A DNA stretch of 64,000 bases from Tillus elongatus (lineage: Eukaryota > Arthropoda > Insecta > Coleoptera > Cleridae). The stretch spans positions 32,855,266 to 32,919,265 of the forward strand of contig OZ023267.1 of assembly GCA_964006375.1 (NCBI GenBank). Direction: 5' to 3'. A program made the position numbers and the translations under genes. Of the stretch, positions 38,143 to 50,840 are shown one piece after another. The first letter of the stretch is position 1. Every line of letters starts with the position of its first letter. The notes beneath the pieces were generated by a model. The model was not told the DNA's origin. It made no database searches and saw nothing but the letters and a program-made list of their open reading frames with translations.

Positions 38143-39257
38143 ACGCAGCAAGTGCGTTATGGTAGCGAATTTTCGTAAAAATATTTTTAATGTCAATATG
38201 TCTTGTTTTTTAAAAAAGGACATTTGGTTGACAGTATAACCTATAAAGTATTAACAATGTACCATATTTCATTAAAATAGCTTTGTTATTTCAAAAAGTA
38301 CAAACATTTTCGGAAAATAAACTTAAAAAGTTCCAGAAAAAAGTGGTCGGCTTTTCCTGCGCAACCAACCTCTTTAAGCTATTTACACACCTGGCAAGAT
38401 ATAATTATTCAAGACCAGCTTTAGGATCAAAAATTTAAAAAAAATGGAAATTTGCAAAACTTTCTTTTACAAAAGATCATTTTTTTGCAGAAATTGCCTT
38501 CAGTAATGTTATACTAAATTATATTTTTCACAAAAACTCGCCAACTTTATTTACAATAATTTAGTAAACATTTATTATTAATTATCATCATATCACAAAA
38601 ATCTTACAAAAATAATTTCTACAGAAAAACTAAAATTATTTCTGCGAAACCTTTTAAAATTCAGTCACTATTTGAGAGTACCTCTATATGGCACCTCGAT
38701 TTTAAGACGAGTAAAACAAACAAAAAGTTTTCTGAGTACGTCATTTCCTGGAGGCTCCGTTATCTATTGATAAAAAGGCCGTATCACAATTTGTGATGTG
38801 TTTGAAATATGTGCCAAAAACCTTAAAAGTTGCAAAACAATTGATATGACTCAAAAACGATGAACGATATCATTTTTTGTCTTACAAACATGCATTATAA
38901 TTCGATGGAAAACAAAAAATGCAATAACATAAGGGGTTGTTCTATTAAAAAAAGAAAGTGTATATTACTAACGACTTATCGGCCACCCTGTGATTGTCAA
39001 AATAGGTTTATAAGATGCATCTTGAGATACTCTATAATTAACGTAAATACTTTTTCTCATATCTTGTATAATAACGGATATATTGAGCTTTATCGTAGAC
39101 ATGCGTCACCCTGTATATGTGTAAACAGACAAAAACTGAAACTGACCCTGTATATGGGTTTTAGGGGTTCTTGTTCGCGCTCATTTGAGGAAATCTTTTT
39201 AAAATTCTAAAGTCGCGGTCCTCTCAAAACGAATTTTTTCCACAAAAATTTGCTAAA
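38143..39257 (+). repeat. H-family copy without TA tract
   Basis: L hairpin ACGCAGCAAGTGCGT at 38143-38157, L-type interior to about 38400, extended AT-rich segment (relative of 9840-10700), then TATATGTGTAAACAGAC in place of the TA tract. The right block (GACCCTGTATATGGGTTTTAG) and a degenerate R palindrome at 39225-39257 follow. It shows that long TA tracts are not obligatory. Confidence 0.75.
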
Positions 39258-39500
39258 ATATAGACTATTAAACCATAAACTCTATAGCTGAAACTACTGC
39301 CGAAGCATCAGAAAGCGGGTCTATTTGAAATAGAGTTTAGTAAAATGAGGGACAATGATGGTTGAAGCTGAAGCTTAAAGCTTTGCAAAACACACTTAGT
39401 ACGACATATCTTCCACACAATCCGTATTTGTTTCAAATTCGTTGTCTGAAAATTGCAAATTTTGACGTTTCAAATGCGACCTTGACGTTTTATGAAGAAA
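39258..39500 (-). repeat. extended H-family segment
   Basis: Inverted relative of 54360-54600: CTATAGCTGAAACTACTGCC, AATGATGGTTGAAGC, CAAATTTTGACGTTTC. No coding frame survives here. Confidence 0.65.
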
Positions 39501-39739
39501 AATTATAAAATTTTCAAAATTTTTCTGTTACTTCTTGATCTTTTTGCGTCAAGAAAAACTAACGGTTGTATGTAATATTCAATAGTTTTGTTAGTCACAC
39601 AAAATATCTTGTTCTTGTGCTTTTCTCTGATAACCAGTTGCACCCAAATTTTTTTTCTTAAAATGCCTATACGTTTTTTCCTTTCAATGTAGAGATCTGA
39701 CTGCGGGCATGTAGGGTAAGTTTGATAGTAGAAACGTAT

Positions 39740-40139
<400 letters not shown>

Positions 40140-40520
40140 ATCACCTTTTGGTTAGGTCATGTTTACGCCAATGGTCACAATTTGACGTGTAGTATCTACA
40201 GCTTTCGAATTTCCCGTTGGTAATGACTTACCCTGTATATGTACACTGTGTCTACAAAGTAACGCATAAATTCAATAAAATTAAAAGTGACCATTATTAA
40301 GGAAAATTAAAAAACTGGTCGATTTTTATTGACAAAAACTAACTTTTTGATATAAAAATCTCATCCCTATCAACGTACCTCTTCAATGGGTGGCTACCCT
40401 TTCAAAATTTTGAAATGGAATGGTGAGTAGTGTGATACTTCATATCTCAGAGTCTGTCAACAACGTTTAAAATGTTGGGCTTCTTGTACGAAAGAACTAT
40501 CTAGATTTTGTTGTATACTA

Positions 40521-40721
40521 AAAAGGTAAGATGCTCACTGGCAATTAGGCCATTGCTGACTCTTTTTGCTCATCTAAACTAACCTACCCTTCACCTTGAG
40601 CTTGATCTCAACGACGGCAGTGATTTGAAAAATCATCCGCCGCCGGTGAGTCTCGAACCGTCGTCCCCCGAGTCCGTATTGGAAAGTCTAAATCGACTTT
40701 TCCGCACGACCACGGTGGCGC
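40521..40721 (-). repeat. tRNA-derived SINE, family 1, copy 2, with target duplication
   Basis: Inserted in minus orientation inside the mariner-like element. The words TTGTTGTATACTA at 40508-40520 and 40723-40735 are identical, and the uninterrupted relative at 37430 has the word once. Head has A box CCGTGGTCGTGCGG and B box GGTTCGAGAC (plus-strand positions about 40650-40659). The 3' end read on the minus strand finishes CATCTTACCTTTT, a T run that could serve as Pol III terminator. About 200 bp. Confidence 0.92.
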
Positions 40722-40969
40722 TTTGTTGTATACTATGTCGTTTCTGTAACAATCGACTGACGGTAACAATTATCTGCTGTGTGACATGTGTCAAAAACTA
40801 ATTAGGTATAAGCTTGATAATTTTTTGCGACACAATCTACAGATAATAGTAGCCAATTCACGGTTTGGTTGTCGTGCAAAGTGAACACGTATAATTTTCA
40901 ACTCTTGGTTTTTCAAGTTGACTATCGAGTTGTTTGTAAAATACGTAAATCAGTGGCTCAAAGAATTGA

Positions 40970-42090
40970 AGTTTAAATGAGAATTGGTTACGGTAACAGG
41001 ATCCGAACTCAGGCAGAGGTGTGTATTCTGTTTAATACTAAATATCTGGATATGTCTATCAATGAGTCGAATAGAAAAGAACTTTCGAGAAACGTCTAGT
41101 GTGGAAGATTTGCCAAAAACAGGTCGCCGGTCTATAAGTGCAAAAGTTAAGCTAGTTAACTTGTTAGTGGCAGTGGAAGAGTATACACACAGTAGTATTC
41201 GGCAAATTAGCCCAGACAATGGAATTCTATTTCAGATGGCACATAAAGTAGTAAAACTTTAACAGCTCCATCCTTATAAAATACAGCTTGTGCAGAAGTT
41301 ATCCAACGACGATCCAGACCGAGGCATGCATACTTGTGTAAAATTGGTGGATAAATGTAATGGTAACTCTTTGAAAGTACCGAATATTCTGTTTTCGGAC
41401 CAATTTACTTTTATACATGGAGAAGTTAACCGTCAAAACTGCAGATAGGGGAAAAACCAACATGGATGCGACAGAATCACTCACAGTATCCAGGAAAGGT
41501 AAATGGTTGGATGTTAATTGTTAGGAGTAGGATTATTGGTCTCTACTTTTTTGACGGAACTGTAAATCGACAACGATTTTTTATAGCAATATCTCATTCC
41601 GACGTTATTGAACTCACTTCCTGATGAACACAATGCTGGTCTGGTAAATCATAACGAGATGGTGCCCCCGCGCATTATAACGTTGATGTTAGTCAGTAGA
41701 CCAAAATTTTCTTAACAGATGGATCGGCAGGCGTGATGCAATCGAATGGCCAGCAAGATCACATGACCTAACTCTCTTAGATTTTTTTCTGTGGGGTCAT
41801 TTGAAGAATGTGGTATTCAAAAGTAAACCAGATACTATCGACGAATTAAAAACAAGAATTAGAACTGAATGTACCAACATTTCTCCAAAGATTATAAATA
41901 GAATCCAACGAGAGAGTTTGTTGACCGTTCGGAATATTGTCAGGCACAAGAAGGCGGGCATTTCGAACATTTGCTTGGATAAGACTGGACTATGCAATTC
42001 TTTATACGCTTCACTTATGTTAGGTGTTACTGATAATATAAATGTTATTTATAGACTTTATTTTATTACTACAAAAAATTGGTGTTACTG
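40970..42090 (+). pseudogene. mariner-like transposase, many lesions
   Basis: Readable pieces in order: MRIGYGNRIRTQAEV (helix 1 region), LPKTGRRSISAKVKLVNLL with VAVEEYTHSSIRQI (second DNA-binding part), VPNILFSDQFTF where the first Asp motif reads SDQ, HGEVNRQNC, IIGLYFFDGT, and RSHDLTLLDFFLWGHLKNVVF with the third Asp. The C-terminal frame 41801-42091 is open. The second Asp segment is mutated beyond recognition. This is an inactive relic. Confidence 0.85.
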
Positions 42091-42322
42091 ACTAGAGAAT
42101 TGGATTAGCTTTAAAAATAATCTTTCACACTACACACCATCCAATTACAACATTTCAAAAGGCTTGCAGGCTTTCTACCCCTTGAAGAGGTATGACCATG
42201 GGGGTAAGATTTTTATATGCCAAAGTTAGTTTTTGAAAATAAAAATCGACCTTCTTTGAATTTCCCTTAATAATGGTCACTTTCAATTTTATTGAATTTG
42301 CACGTTACTTTATACACACACA

Positions 42323-42323
<1 letters not shown>

Positions 42324-42377
<54 letters not shown>
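42324..42377. repeat. (TA)n microsatellite between two transposons
   Basis: About 54 bases. Its first TA closes the element on the left and its last TA opens the next. Confidence 0.97.
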
Positions 42378-42380
<3 letters not shown>

Positions 42381-42842
42381 GTTTCCTAAAAGCCACAAAT
42401 CAAACGTCACACTAAGATAGGCTAGCTCAAGCCCCTTCAGAAACATACTATATGATCTTATCAAAAAGCTTACGGTTTTCAAGATATTGGCAGTTTTATG
42501 AAAAAAATTAAAAGTGTCAAATTTTAAAATATAACCCCCCCCCCCCCATCCTTCCACCACATGCAGAAAAAAACTCCCGAATGTCAGTTTTGCGCATGTT
42601 GATCCTCAATAATGGCGTTATCGAATCAATCTGAATGATTCTGTGCTATTATTTAGAAAATTTGAAGAAAAAGGCTTAAAAATCGTTTTTTCCCCTATTT
42701 TTTTTCATTTTGAATAAAACTCCGTATTAAAAAAATTAGCAAAATTTACTGGATCTTAATTTCAAAAACTTTCCTGTTTTATGGAGATTCTAAAATGGTA
42801 TAAAACATTATCAATATATCTAAAAATAATTCATTCCCTACC

Positions 42843-43650
42843 TCCAAAAAATATTAGACTGGGGAAGTAGAAATCTTGTACAATTCAACCCCACCAAATC
42901 ATAGTCTTGCTTTCTTTCTCATTAGAGATACAACAGCCCTAGACCTATCACAATAAACAACCAAGTTTTTCAAAGTAATGAGTCCTTTTCAATTGTTGGC
43001 ATTTCTGTGGATCGAAATCTCAATTGGCACCAACATATCACATCAATTGCAGAAGCGGCTGCTAAGAAATTAGGTTTCCTGTTCCGGGCTCGCAAATACT
43101 TTTCACCAGCTAACCTCTATACCTTATATACTTCACAAATAAGACCAAACCTCGAATACTGCTTCCACATCTGGAGTGCTGCTGCCGCTTGTATCGCTAT
43201 CCTGGACTCCATCCAGAAGAAAGCTATACGTCTCATCGGTGACCCTACCCTCACCCAAAGGCAGCCATCCCTTGCCCACTGACGTGCCGTTGGTGACCTC
43301 TCTCTATTTTATAGATATCTGCACGGGCACTGCTCAGAGGAGCTTTCTTCCATAGTTCCTCCACCTGCTGCCCCCAACAGATCTACCAGTGGAACAGAGC
43401 GGATGCACCCTTTTACTATCCAGGTCACCAGATATAGAATATCTTGTTATGCCCGCTCTTTTGGCTTGAGCACTTCCGAGTTGTGGAATTCCTTGCCGGC
43501 ACATGTTTTTCCTTCTCCCCCGAACCTCCAAACCTTCAAGTCCAGAATTAAGTTGCCTCTTTCCTCCTCCTTGTCGACACCCACGGTACGATAGTATTTA
43601 GGCTGTAAGCCCTCGTGGTGTGTTGTTGAAATAAAAAATAAAAAAAAAAC
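42843..43650 (+). pseudogene. LINE family A copy nested in mariner-like element
   Basis: 5'-truncated just after RT motif C; starts near CTCCAAAAAATATTAGACTG. The frame 43007-43282 reads VDRNLNWHQHITSIAEAAAK-type sequence then [20 protein letters not shown] and QKKAIRLIGDPTLTQ before a stop. The C-terminal part and 3' end CTGTAAGCCCTCGTGGTGTG follow in another frame, with an A-rich tail to about 43650. It retains the HQHITSIAE bases that are deleted in the 22175 copy. Confidence 0.85.
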
Positions 43651-43684
43651 ATTGAAAGTAATTTTGGAAGTGAAATCAGGTAGC

Positions 43685-43990
43685 TAATAAATAAAATTAA
43701 ACAGATTGTGACATTTACAAAAATCATTTTATTCACAACAAATGCGTAAATTGACTGCCATTTTGTCTTATACAGATACGACATCGTCTTTGGAACGATC
43801 TTCTTAGTCTTCTTAGACTGCTTCGTGAAATTTCTTGAACTGCTGTTCTGATTCCTTGGCGTAGCTCCTCTTGATTTCTTATTGGTTTTTCATAAACTTT
43901 ATCTTTTAAGCAACTCCAATAAAAAATCTAGTGGATTCAGGTACGGTAATCTAGCTGGCCACAAGATAGGTCCTAAACCAATACCTTCAA
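43685..43990 (-). pseudogene. mariner-like transposase C-terminal fragment
   Basis: Minus-strand pieces: GPILWPARLPYLNPLDFLL (third-Asp block with the SPD motif altered), then KPIRNQEELRQGIRTAVQEI and FQRRCRICIRQNGSQF. The layout fits the DD41D proteins elsewhere in the window. N-terminal and central parts are absent, probably displaced or deleted around the LINE insertion. Confidence 0.75.
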
Positions 43991-44134
43991 ATTTGACAAT
44001 ATCTATTTTTTTTTTCCATAAAATTGTTAATATCTTAAAAACCGTAAGTTTTTTGATAAAATGATCTAGGGTTTTTCTGAAAGGGCTTGATCTAACCTAT
44101 CTTAGCGTAACGTTTGATTTACGACTTTTGGGAC

Positions 44135-44558
<424 letters not shown>

Positions 44559-44638
<80 letters not shown>
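44559..44638. repeat. (TA)n microsatellite
   Basis: TA tract followed by an H-family right-hand region. Confidence 0.97.
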
Positions 44639-44641
<3 letters not shown>

Positions 44642-44824
44642 CCACTTATTAAAGGAAAGCTACATACAAAATTTTATCAATCGGCCCATTTTTTTTACTT
44701 ATCTCTGTGATACATATATGGGTACCAGTGTTCTAGTTCGCGCTCGCTTACAGAATTTTTTTCTAAGTTTAAAAGTCGCGTTCTCCTTAAAAGCGATTAT
44801 TTTTTTCTAGGAAAATTCGCTAAA
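44639..44824 (+). repeat. H-family fragment with diverged R end
   Basis: CCACTTATTAAAGGAAAGC, then GTGATACATATATGGGTACC, TTCGCGCTCGCTTAC, and the palindrome-like GCGATTATTTTTTTCTAGG..AAATTCGCTAAA at the end. The right block is recognisable though diverged. Confidence 0.6.
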
Positions 44825-45949
44825 AACTTCACGCAAATAAAAAACATGGTTAAGAGCATTATATGTATTCGCAGAAAACCACGATTATTTCTGTTTTGCG
44901 AAACTGGCTGGTTAGTATTTTATATATAACAAAAAAAGGCTCTCGTAATGCGCTTATTGTTTTCTCGGAACATTCAGAAAAATCTCCGTTTGAGCATGTC
45001 ATTAGAGCTAAAGTGCTCTGTTGAAAAGAGGCTGATTTCATGCATGATTTGGTAGTGAATTTCATGTAATATATGTACACTTGACCAAATTCGTATAGTA
45101 CCGGCATTTTATTGAGTGTAGTTATGTATTCACAGCGGCAGATTGAAAGACGATCTCTTGGGAAAATGAGGCCCTTGTTTCGGAGAAAATTCAGAACTGA
45201 AAGCGGCCAGTAACAGGGCAAATGTTCAGAATCTCAAGCACGCATATCATTGTTCATGCTGACATCTTTAGTTCTTTGGATAGGTCCATTTCTTTACATG
45301 GTTCAGGCCGCCCACTGGGGCTCTTGAGAATTTAAACTGAGATATATCATGGTGTTTTCACACACTTATAAATGACTATATCAAAACGGAAAACAAGCCG
45401 GTTATTTCCGGCTTATTTCCTAAATACGCTGGGGAAATGATATAGAGCTTTCTTTCCAAATAAGTTCCTGACGCCAACAAACCGAGAAATTGTGCCATAA
45501 CAATTGACATAACTTCTAGTTTTGTATTTTACATTCTTCTTATTATGACATTCACTTTTCTACAAAGCAAGCTCTTGAGTATTTTTTTAGTAATAGCAGT
45601 TCTGTTTACTTGGCCTAATATTATAGAATGCCGCTGAGTGAACCTGAGATGAGTCAACGCTCAATATAAGTACACTTTGAAAATCCATTTTACCACAACA
45701 GATCTGACGATCGTGTCGCTAATAAAATTAGCGCGTTTAGAAGGATGTCTAATCCAAACGAATAAAGACGGCAAAAAATAATTGTGTAAAAAACTACAAG
45801 CAATCGCTTTTAACGAAGGTAAAATTCAATTCCCAGGTATCGAAACTACCAGTTGCCCTTACAAGGCATCTGAGGACGATAACAACTCGTACAAGGAACT
45901 GCACAGTTCTGCCCGTTCTATTCATGAAGATATCTTTATTTATATTTCC

Positions 45950-45953
<4 letters not shown>
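44825..45953. other. no gene recognised
   Basis: Mixed composition, possibly unique DNA. The 120-codon minus frame 44859-45221 has no signature I know. Confidence 0.3.
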
Positions 45954-46028
<75 letters not shown>

Positions 46029-46032
46029 TATA
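45954..46032. repeat. (TA)n microsatellite
   Basis: TA tract to 46025, then TTCATATA. The terminal TA (46031-46032) is the left target site of the element that follows. Confidence 0.95.
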
Positions 46033-46686
46033 CAGGCTGTCCCACGTAAGTCGTGCATTAGAAGTTTTCTAATTAATATTAGGATTTGTAATCTGAAAAT
46101 TTGCAGCTGGATGTATCACCATCCGCTAATTATAAGTTAAATAGTAAAATATTTTAGTGACTGTATCGCTTCCGCTTGTACCGGAAGTTGCCAACAACTT
46201 TCTTAATTTTAATGGAACACCCCATATGTTATTGCATATTCGGAATGAGCATGCAATTGTGAGGAAAATTATATGCCATTTGCTCATACTGGAGCCGTTC
46301 TCGAGATATTCGATTTTCTATTGTTTTTCCGTCATAAAGTTGCAAATCTTTGAAATGGCAATTCTCAGGCATCAAGTAGGCTATAATTCTGAAACTAAAT
46401 ACAACTATAGTCCTAATAGTCAGAATTCATCTCATCGTGAAAAAAAAATACAAAATAGATGCAGGGTGTTGTTTAACGAAGTTCAAATATCGATGATTTC
46501 AAACACGAAAAAGTATTTTTTTCCAAACGGAACACCCTGTATATTTTCATATCATATCCTTCGGAATGATATTTTGCTTTGATCTGTATCAGCATTCCCT
46601 ATACCTATCTCGGGTGATTCCCGAGTTATGATGGGAAATATGTGAATTTTTTATTATCCGAGATAATACTCTTTTATTTTCTTTGT

Positions 46687-46688
<2 letters not shown>

Positions 46689-46763
<75 letters not shown>
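46689..46763. repeat. (TAA)n/(TTA)n inverted trinucleotide repeats
   Basis: A run of TAA units turns directly into ATT units, forming a self-complementary microsatellite; further AAT and AATAATAATAAC units follow to 46802. Not part of the inverted arms, so gained after the element formed. Confidence 0.9.
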
Positions 46764-46765
<2 letters not shown>

Positions 46766-47290
46766 ATCACAATAATAATAATAAGAATGATAATAATAAT
46801 AACTCGTAACTATACAACGGTATCGGGGGATGTTAATAGATACCACTAGTAAGTTTTGGGTATAGGGCAAAGAGAACCCATAATTTTTCATGTAGCTATT
46901 CCATTCATATTCTGGACGAGAAGAATGAAAACCTGTATTAGGTTTTATTATATGTGAGCTATAATGTCGTGTGTTAGTGTACGCGCGCGCGCGTGTGTGT
47001 GGGTGTGTGTGTAATTTTTTTAACTGTGGGGCATTAATGTCGCTCTTTAGATTAATTGAATAACTCTCAAAAAGTATTTTTTTCATTTTATTTTTTCATT
47101 TCTGGGTTTTCCAATCGGTTTTTACCTCATATCTTAAAAAAAAAGACACTCCAACTGGACCTGCACTGTTTGAGAAATTATAAATCCTCTGCTCAATCCA
47201 ACATATGGAGGGATGTTTATGAATCGCCCTGAAACTTAATTACTAAAAATAAAAACAAGTTATAGAACCATCTATCAGTACGAAAATATA

Positions 47291-48370
47291 TCAGTGATTT
47301 TTAATACAGAAAATAATCAACGAAGCAGTGATAGATTTAATTTTTAAAAATGCGTATGAGTTTGAATACAAAATATGCTCTATATGACCACCATTGACTT
47401 CAAGACACTTCAATAATCTTGTTTGCAATCCAGAATGAGTGGCCCTTCGGATCATTTCTGGAGCGAGATCATTAAAAGCTTGTCGAACTTTAGCCTCCAG
47501 TTCTTCTCGGGAGGTTATTTGGCTGAAATAAACTTCATTTTTAATGTGACCCCATAAGAAGAAGTCAGGTGGAGTCAGGTCTTGTGACCTGAAAGGCCAA
47601 AGCCATGGACCGCCGCGTCCAATCCAGTAATCCTCAAACATTCTGGTACCAGAATTCTGCATCAGGCAAACCAGTACCAGCAACAACTTCACGAAGTATT
47701 CTACGATAACTTTCTGAGGTCAACATTTCCTCGTACATATGGAAAAAAACTCTTCAATTTCCAATAACAGCGAAAACATTGAAACTGAATTCATACTGGA
47801 AATGCGCTTCACGCATAAGGTGAGGATTTTCATCTGCCCAGAAATGACATAGCTTCCGATTCATGATACCTTTTCTTGTAAATTTTGATTCATCCGTCCA
47901 TAAAATCCTCTCTAACATAGCTGGGTCTTCCTGGATCCGTACCAGCAACCATTTACAAAATGCAACCCTTCTAATGTGGTCACCCTCCCGTAATCCATGC
48001 ACTGTCCTTTGGGCATATGCATTACATCCATACTTTGAGAGAATTCTTTGAATTGATGTTCAAGTTGGTCTTAAATCTTCTACTGCCTGCCTGATGGAAG
48101 CATGTGGATAGGTCGTGAAATAACCCAACACATTGATTTCATTTGTTTCATTGCCGGTTATGTTACTGGAACGATTTATATTTAAATTACCGTTCCAGTT
48201 ATTCCTAAAATTTGACTCGATTCTGCAGAATTATTTTCTATTCATAAGTAGCAGATATGAAAATCTCTCATTGAAGAAGTGGCACGTTCTACTCACGATT
48301 CACCTGCATTCTCCGTGAATGTAATGTTGTCAGCAGAATATTCTTCAACAATATTTCCCATTGTGTACCT
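47291..48370 (-). pseudogene. DD41D-type transposase with lost second-Asp segment
   Basis: N-terminal part (frames broken near 48060): YPHASIRQAVEDLRPT, IQRILSKYGCNAYAQRTVHG. The frame 47754-48002 has RILWTDESKF with the first Asp, MNRKLCHFWADENPH, and stops. The frame 47291-47692 has EDYWIGRGGPWLWPFRSQD and TPPDFFLWGHIKNEVYF with the third Asp, ending NGGHIEHILY. Between them a stretch reading GLPDAEFWYQN joins directly to MFEDYW, so the QQDGAPPH block is deleted. Inactive; same domain order as the gene at 52192. Confidence 0.87.
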
Positions 48371-49112
48371 CACAATACTTTTAAAGAAATAGATCACTCT
48401 ATTGCGACGACAACTAACGAGACTAATAATACATCTCTTTGACATAAGTGTTCATATTATGTCCAAAAGCCTACTCTTCGACTAGGTAGATTCCCAATTT
48501 TGTAGTATATTCCCGTTTTTGTCATATTCCTTCTTATAACTCATAGGTATAGGGAATGCTGATACAGATCGAAGCAGAATATCATTCTGAAGGGCATAGC
48601 ATGAAAATATACAGGGTGTTCTATTTGGAAAAAAATATTTTTTTTGTGTATGAAATCATCGATATTTGACCTTCGTTAAACAACACCCTGTATAATTTTT
48701 GCAATTTTTCTCGCAATGAGAAGAATTCTAACCACTAGGACTATAGTTGCGGCAAGTTTCAGAACCATGGCTTACTTGATGCCTGAGAATTACCATTTCA
48801 AAGATTTGCAACTTTATGACGAAAAAAACAATTGAAAATCGAATATCTTGAGAACGGCTGACACCAGAATGGGAAAGTGGCATATCATTTTCCTCAGAAT
48901 TGCATGGACATTTCGAACATGCAATAATATATAGGGTATTCTATTAAAATTAAGGAAGGTATTGACAACTTCCGGTACAACCGGAAGTGATACAGTCACC
49001 AAAATATCTTAGTTATAATGAGCGGATGGTGATACATGCAGTTGCATATTTTCAGATTCGAAATCCTAGTACTAGTTTCAAAACTTCTAATGGACACCTT
49101 ACGTGGGACATC

Positions 49113-49115
<3 letters not shown>

Positions 49116-49198
<83 letters not shown>
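49116..49198. repeat. (TA)n microsatellite
   Basis: TA tract on the right of the DD41D element. Confidence 0.97.
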
Positions 49199-49200
<2 letters not shown>

Positions 49201-49803
49201 TCCACGGGAATAACGATGAAAGTCAACATTTAAACTTTAAGAGAAAAATTAATTTTAAATTTTGGACCCTAATAGTTTCAAAACAAAGCAAGATTAACCA
49301 ATGTAAAGAATCTTAAAATAAACATATTTCTCAAACAGCGTATAGAAAACATAACCATTAGTTCAGCAACAAAAAAAAAACGAAAAAAATTGGTAAAGTG
49401 CATTTTCTCCATAGGAAGAACGATCAAGGTCCGGTAAATTGATTATGGTTCTGTAAGAATGATTTTTACTTTAGTTTTTATGTTTATTTCTTCTAATTTC
49501 CTCACCTTCCAAATAACATCCACATCATTGGCATTAGCTGCTGAGGGTAAATTTTTGTAATATTCCTGGGCGGCTGCTCCACAAAATCCTCCCAAACATA
49601 GAAGATTTTCGTATTTTTAATTCGAAATTGGGATGCGACGATATTATCTATTTACATTAATTTTCCCTTTGTTTCGATTTACGTAGCTCTCCCATGGGCC
49701 ATTAAAGGTAACTCGTAGATTAATTGTACGGGATTCGGTCTGAGATGCTGTTATTTCAATAATGGTACGTGTAGGAAATGGGCACTTTGCTTTATAAAAC
49801 GGT
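49199..49803. other. no gene recognised
   Basis: Includes GGTCCACGGGAATAACG after the TA tract and AT-rich sequence. It merges into the tandem repeat at about 49800; 49650-49800 may belong to a partial extra unit or flank. Confidence 0.3.
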
Positions 49804-50288
49804 AAGTGAGTGGTGGACGTGCCGCCACCTAGTTGTGGAACCAAGTAGTATGTTGTCACGCCAGCTCCAAATAACACAAGGTGTTAAAAAAATAGAGGCT
49901 GTATACAACTAACTAACAATTTAGAAAATTGTCAGCCCTGGCCCATTTCTACCCTACTATAGAGACAATGTATGTAAGGCTAGATGCATTCTCGCAACAA
50001 TTAGAACCGTAGATCGGTTTCGCTCTCATTAAAGCTCTTCAGTACGGCACACTTATTGTAGCAAAAATGCACCAAAAGTAATACGGCTATAGTATAGCCA
50101 GCCTTAAAAAACTAAGTGAGTGGTGGACGTGCCGCCACCTAGTTGCGGAACCAAGTAGTATGTTGTCACGCCAGCTCCAAATAACAAAAATAGAAACTGT
50201 ATACAACTAACTAACAATTTAGAAAATTGTCAGCCCTGGCCCATTTCTAGCCCAATATAGAGACAAAGTATGTAAGGCTAGATGCAAC
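49804..50288 (-). repeat. tandem repeat, 310-bp spacing, inverted relative of 4521-5090
   Basis: AAGTGAGTGGTGGACGTGCC starts at 49804 and again at 50114. Both units contain TATGTTGTCACGCCAGCTCC, ACTAACAATTTAGAAAATTG and ATGTAAGGCTAGATGCA. The second unit is cut after GATGCAACATC. The two units are closer to each other than to the locus at 4.5 kb. Confidence 0.88.
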
Positions 50289-50840
50289 ATCATATCATAA
50301 CATAGCAACAGATGTTTATTTGTAGTTATCAAGATTTCGTACTAATTTAATTTTAAGCTGTCTGAGAATGCTGTCAAGCAGCGAAACTTGTCACAGAAAC
50401 GTTGAAGAACATCCTAGAACTTCCAGAATTCATAAGGGCCACTTGCTAGCTTACGCGCTGGCTACGTCCTTCACCTACAAAAACGAAAACCAACAGTGAA
50501 GCCAGAGAAGTAGTCTCCAAGTTTGTATGTAGTATTTTTATATCAGTTTAACTTGAATAAATTTATCATATAAACCTTTTAATCTTGTGCTCTCTTTTGG
50601 TCTTTGGAAAGAAGAAAAAATGCGCTTATAACACAGTTTTCTTTAAACTCAGAAACTTAAAATTTGGTATGCATTGAGCTCTATAACGGCAACCTGTGCT
50701 TGTAATGTTAGTAACATAATTTGCTAATTTTTGAAGATAAAATATATTTTCAAAGATACAATAATTTCACGGAAAAATAAAAAGTTCCTTAGAAAAACTA
50801 GTTCGATGGGGCCGAATAACTAACTTAACTAATAGTCTAA
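50289..50840. other. no gene recognised
   Basis: Spacer between tandem repeat and fold-back arm. The part 50640-50800 resembles weak H-family core (AAACTTAAAATTTGG). Confidence 0.3.

Larger units (their letters stand above)
40244..42323 (+). mobile_element. mariner-like (DD41D-type) element, decayed, about 200-bp inverted ends
   Basis: Left end CACTGTGTCTACAAAGTAAC and right end GTTACTTTATACACACACAG are imperfect inverted repeats that stay alignable for about 200 bases (40244-40440 against 42105-42323), bordered by TA. A SINE was inserted later at 40521-40721. The transposase region 40970-42090 is full of frame changes. It directly adjoins a TA tract and then another transposon. Confidence 0.82.
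46033..49115 (-). mobile_element. DD41D-type element with about 600-bp inverted ends
   Basis: Left end CAGGCTGTCCCACGTAAG and right end CTTACGTGGGACATCCTG, both beside TA. The arms remain alignable for about 600 bases, to about 46640 on the left and 48530 on the right (GGTATAGGGAATGCTGATAC). Each arm holds the outward-spaced motifs TATAGGGTGTTCTATT and CTTCCGGTACAACCGGAAG (an inner palindrome). The gene in the middle is on the minus strand. Inside the left part are ATT/AAT repeats (46689-46763). 3083 bp in all. Confidence 0.87.

Noticed and set aside
46976..47013. (CG)n/(TG)n tract at 46981-47012 as a regulatory element
   Set aside because: Alternating purine-pyrimidine DNA can adopt Z form, but nothing nearby suggests a regulated gene.
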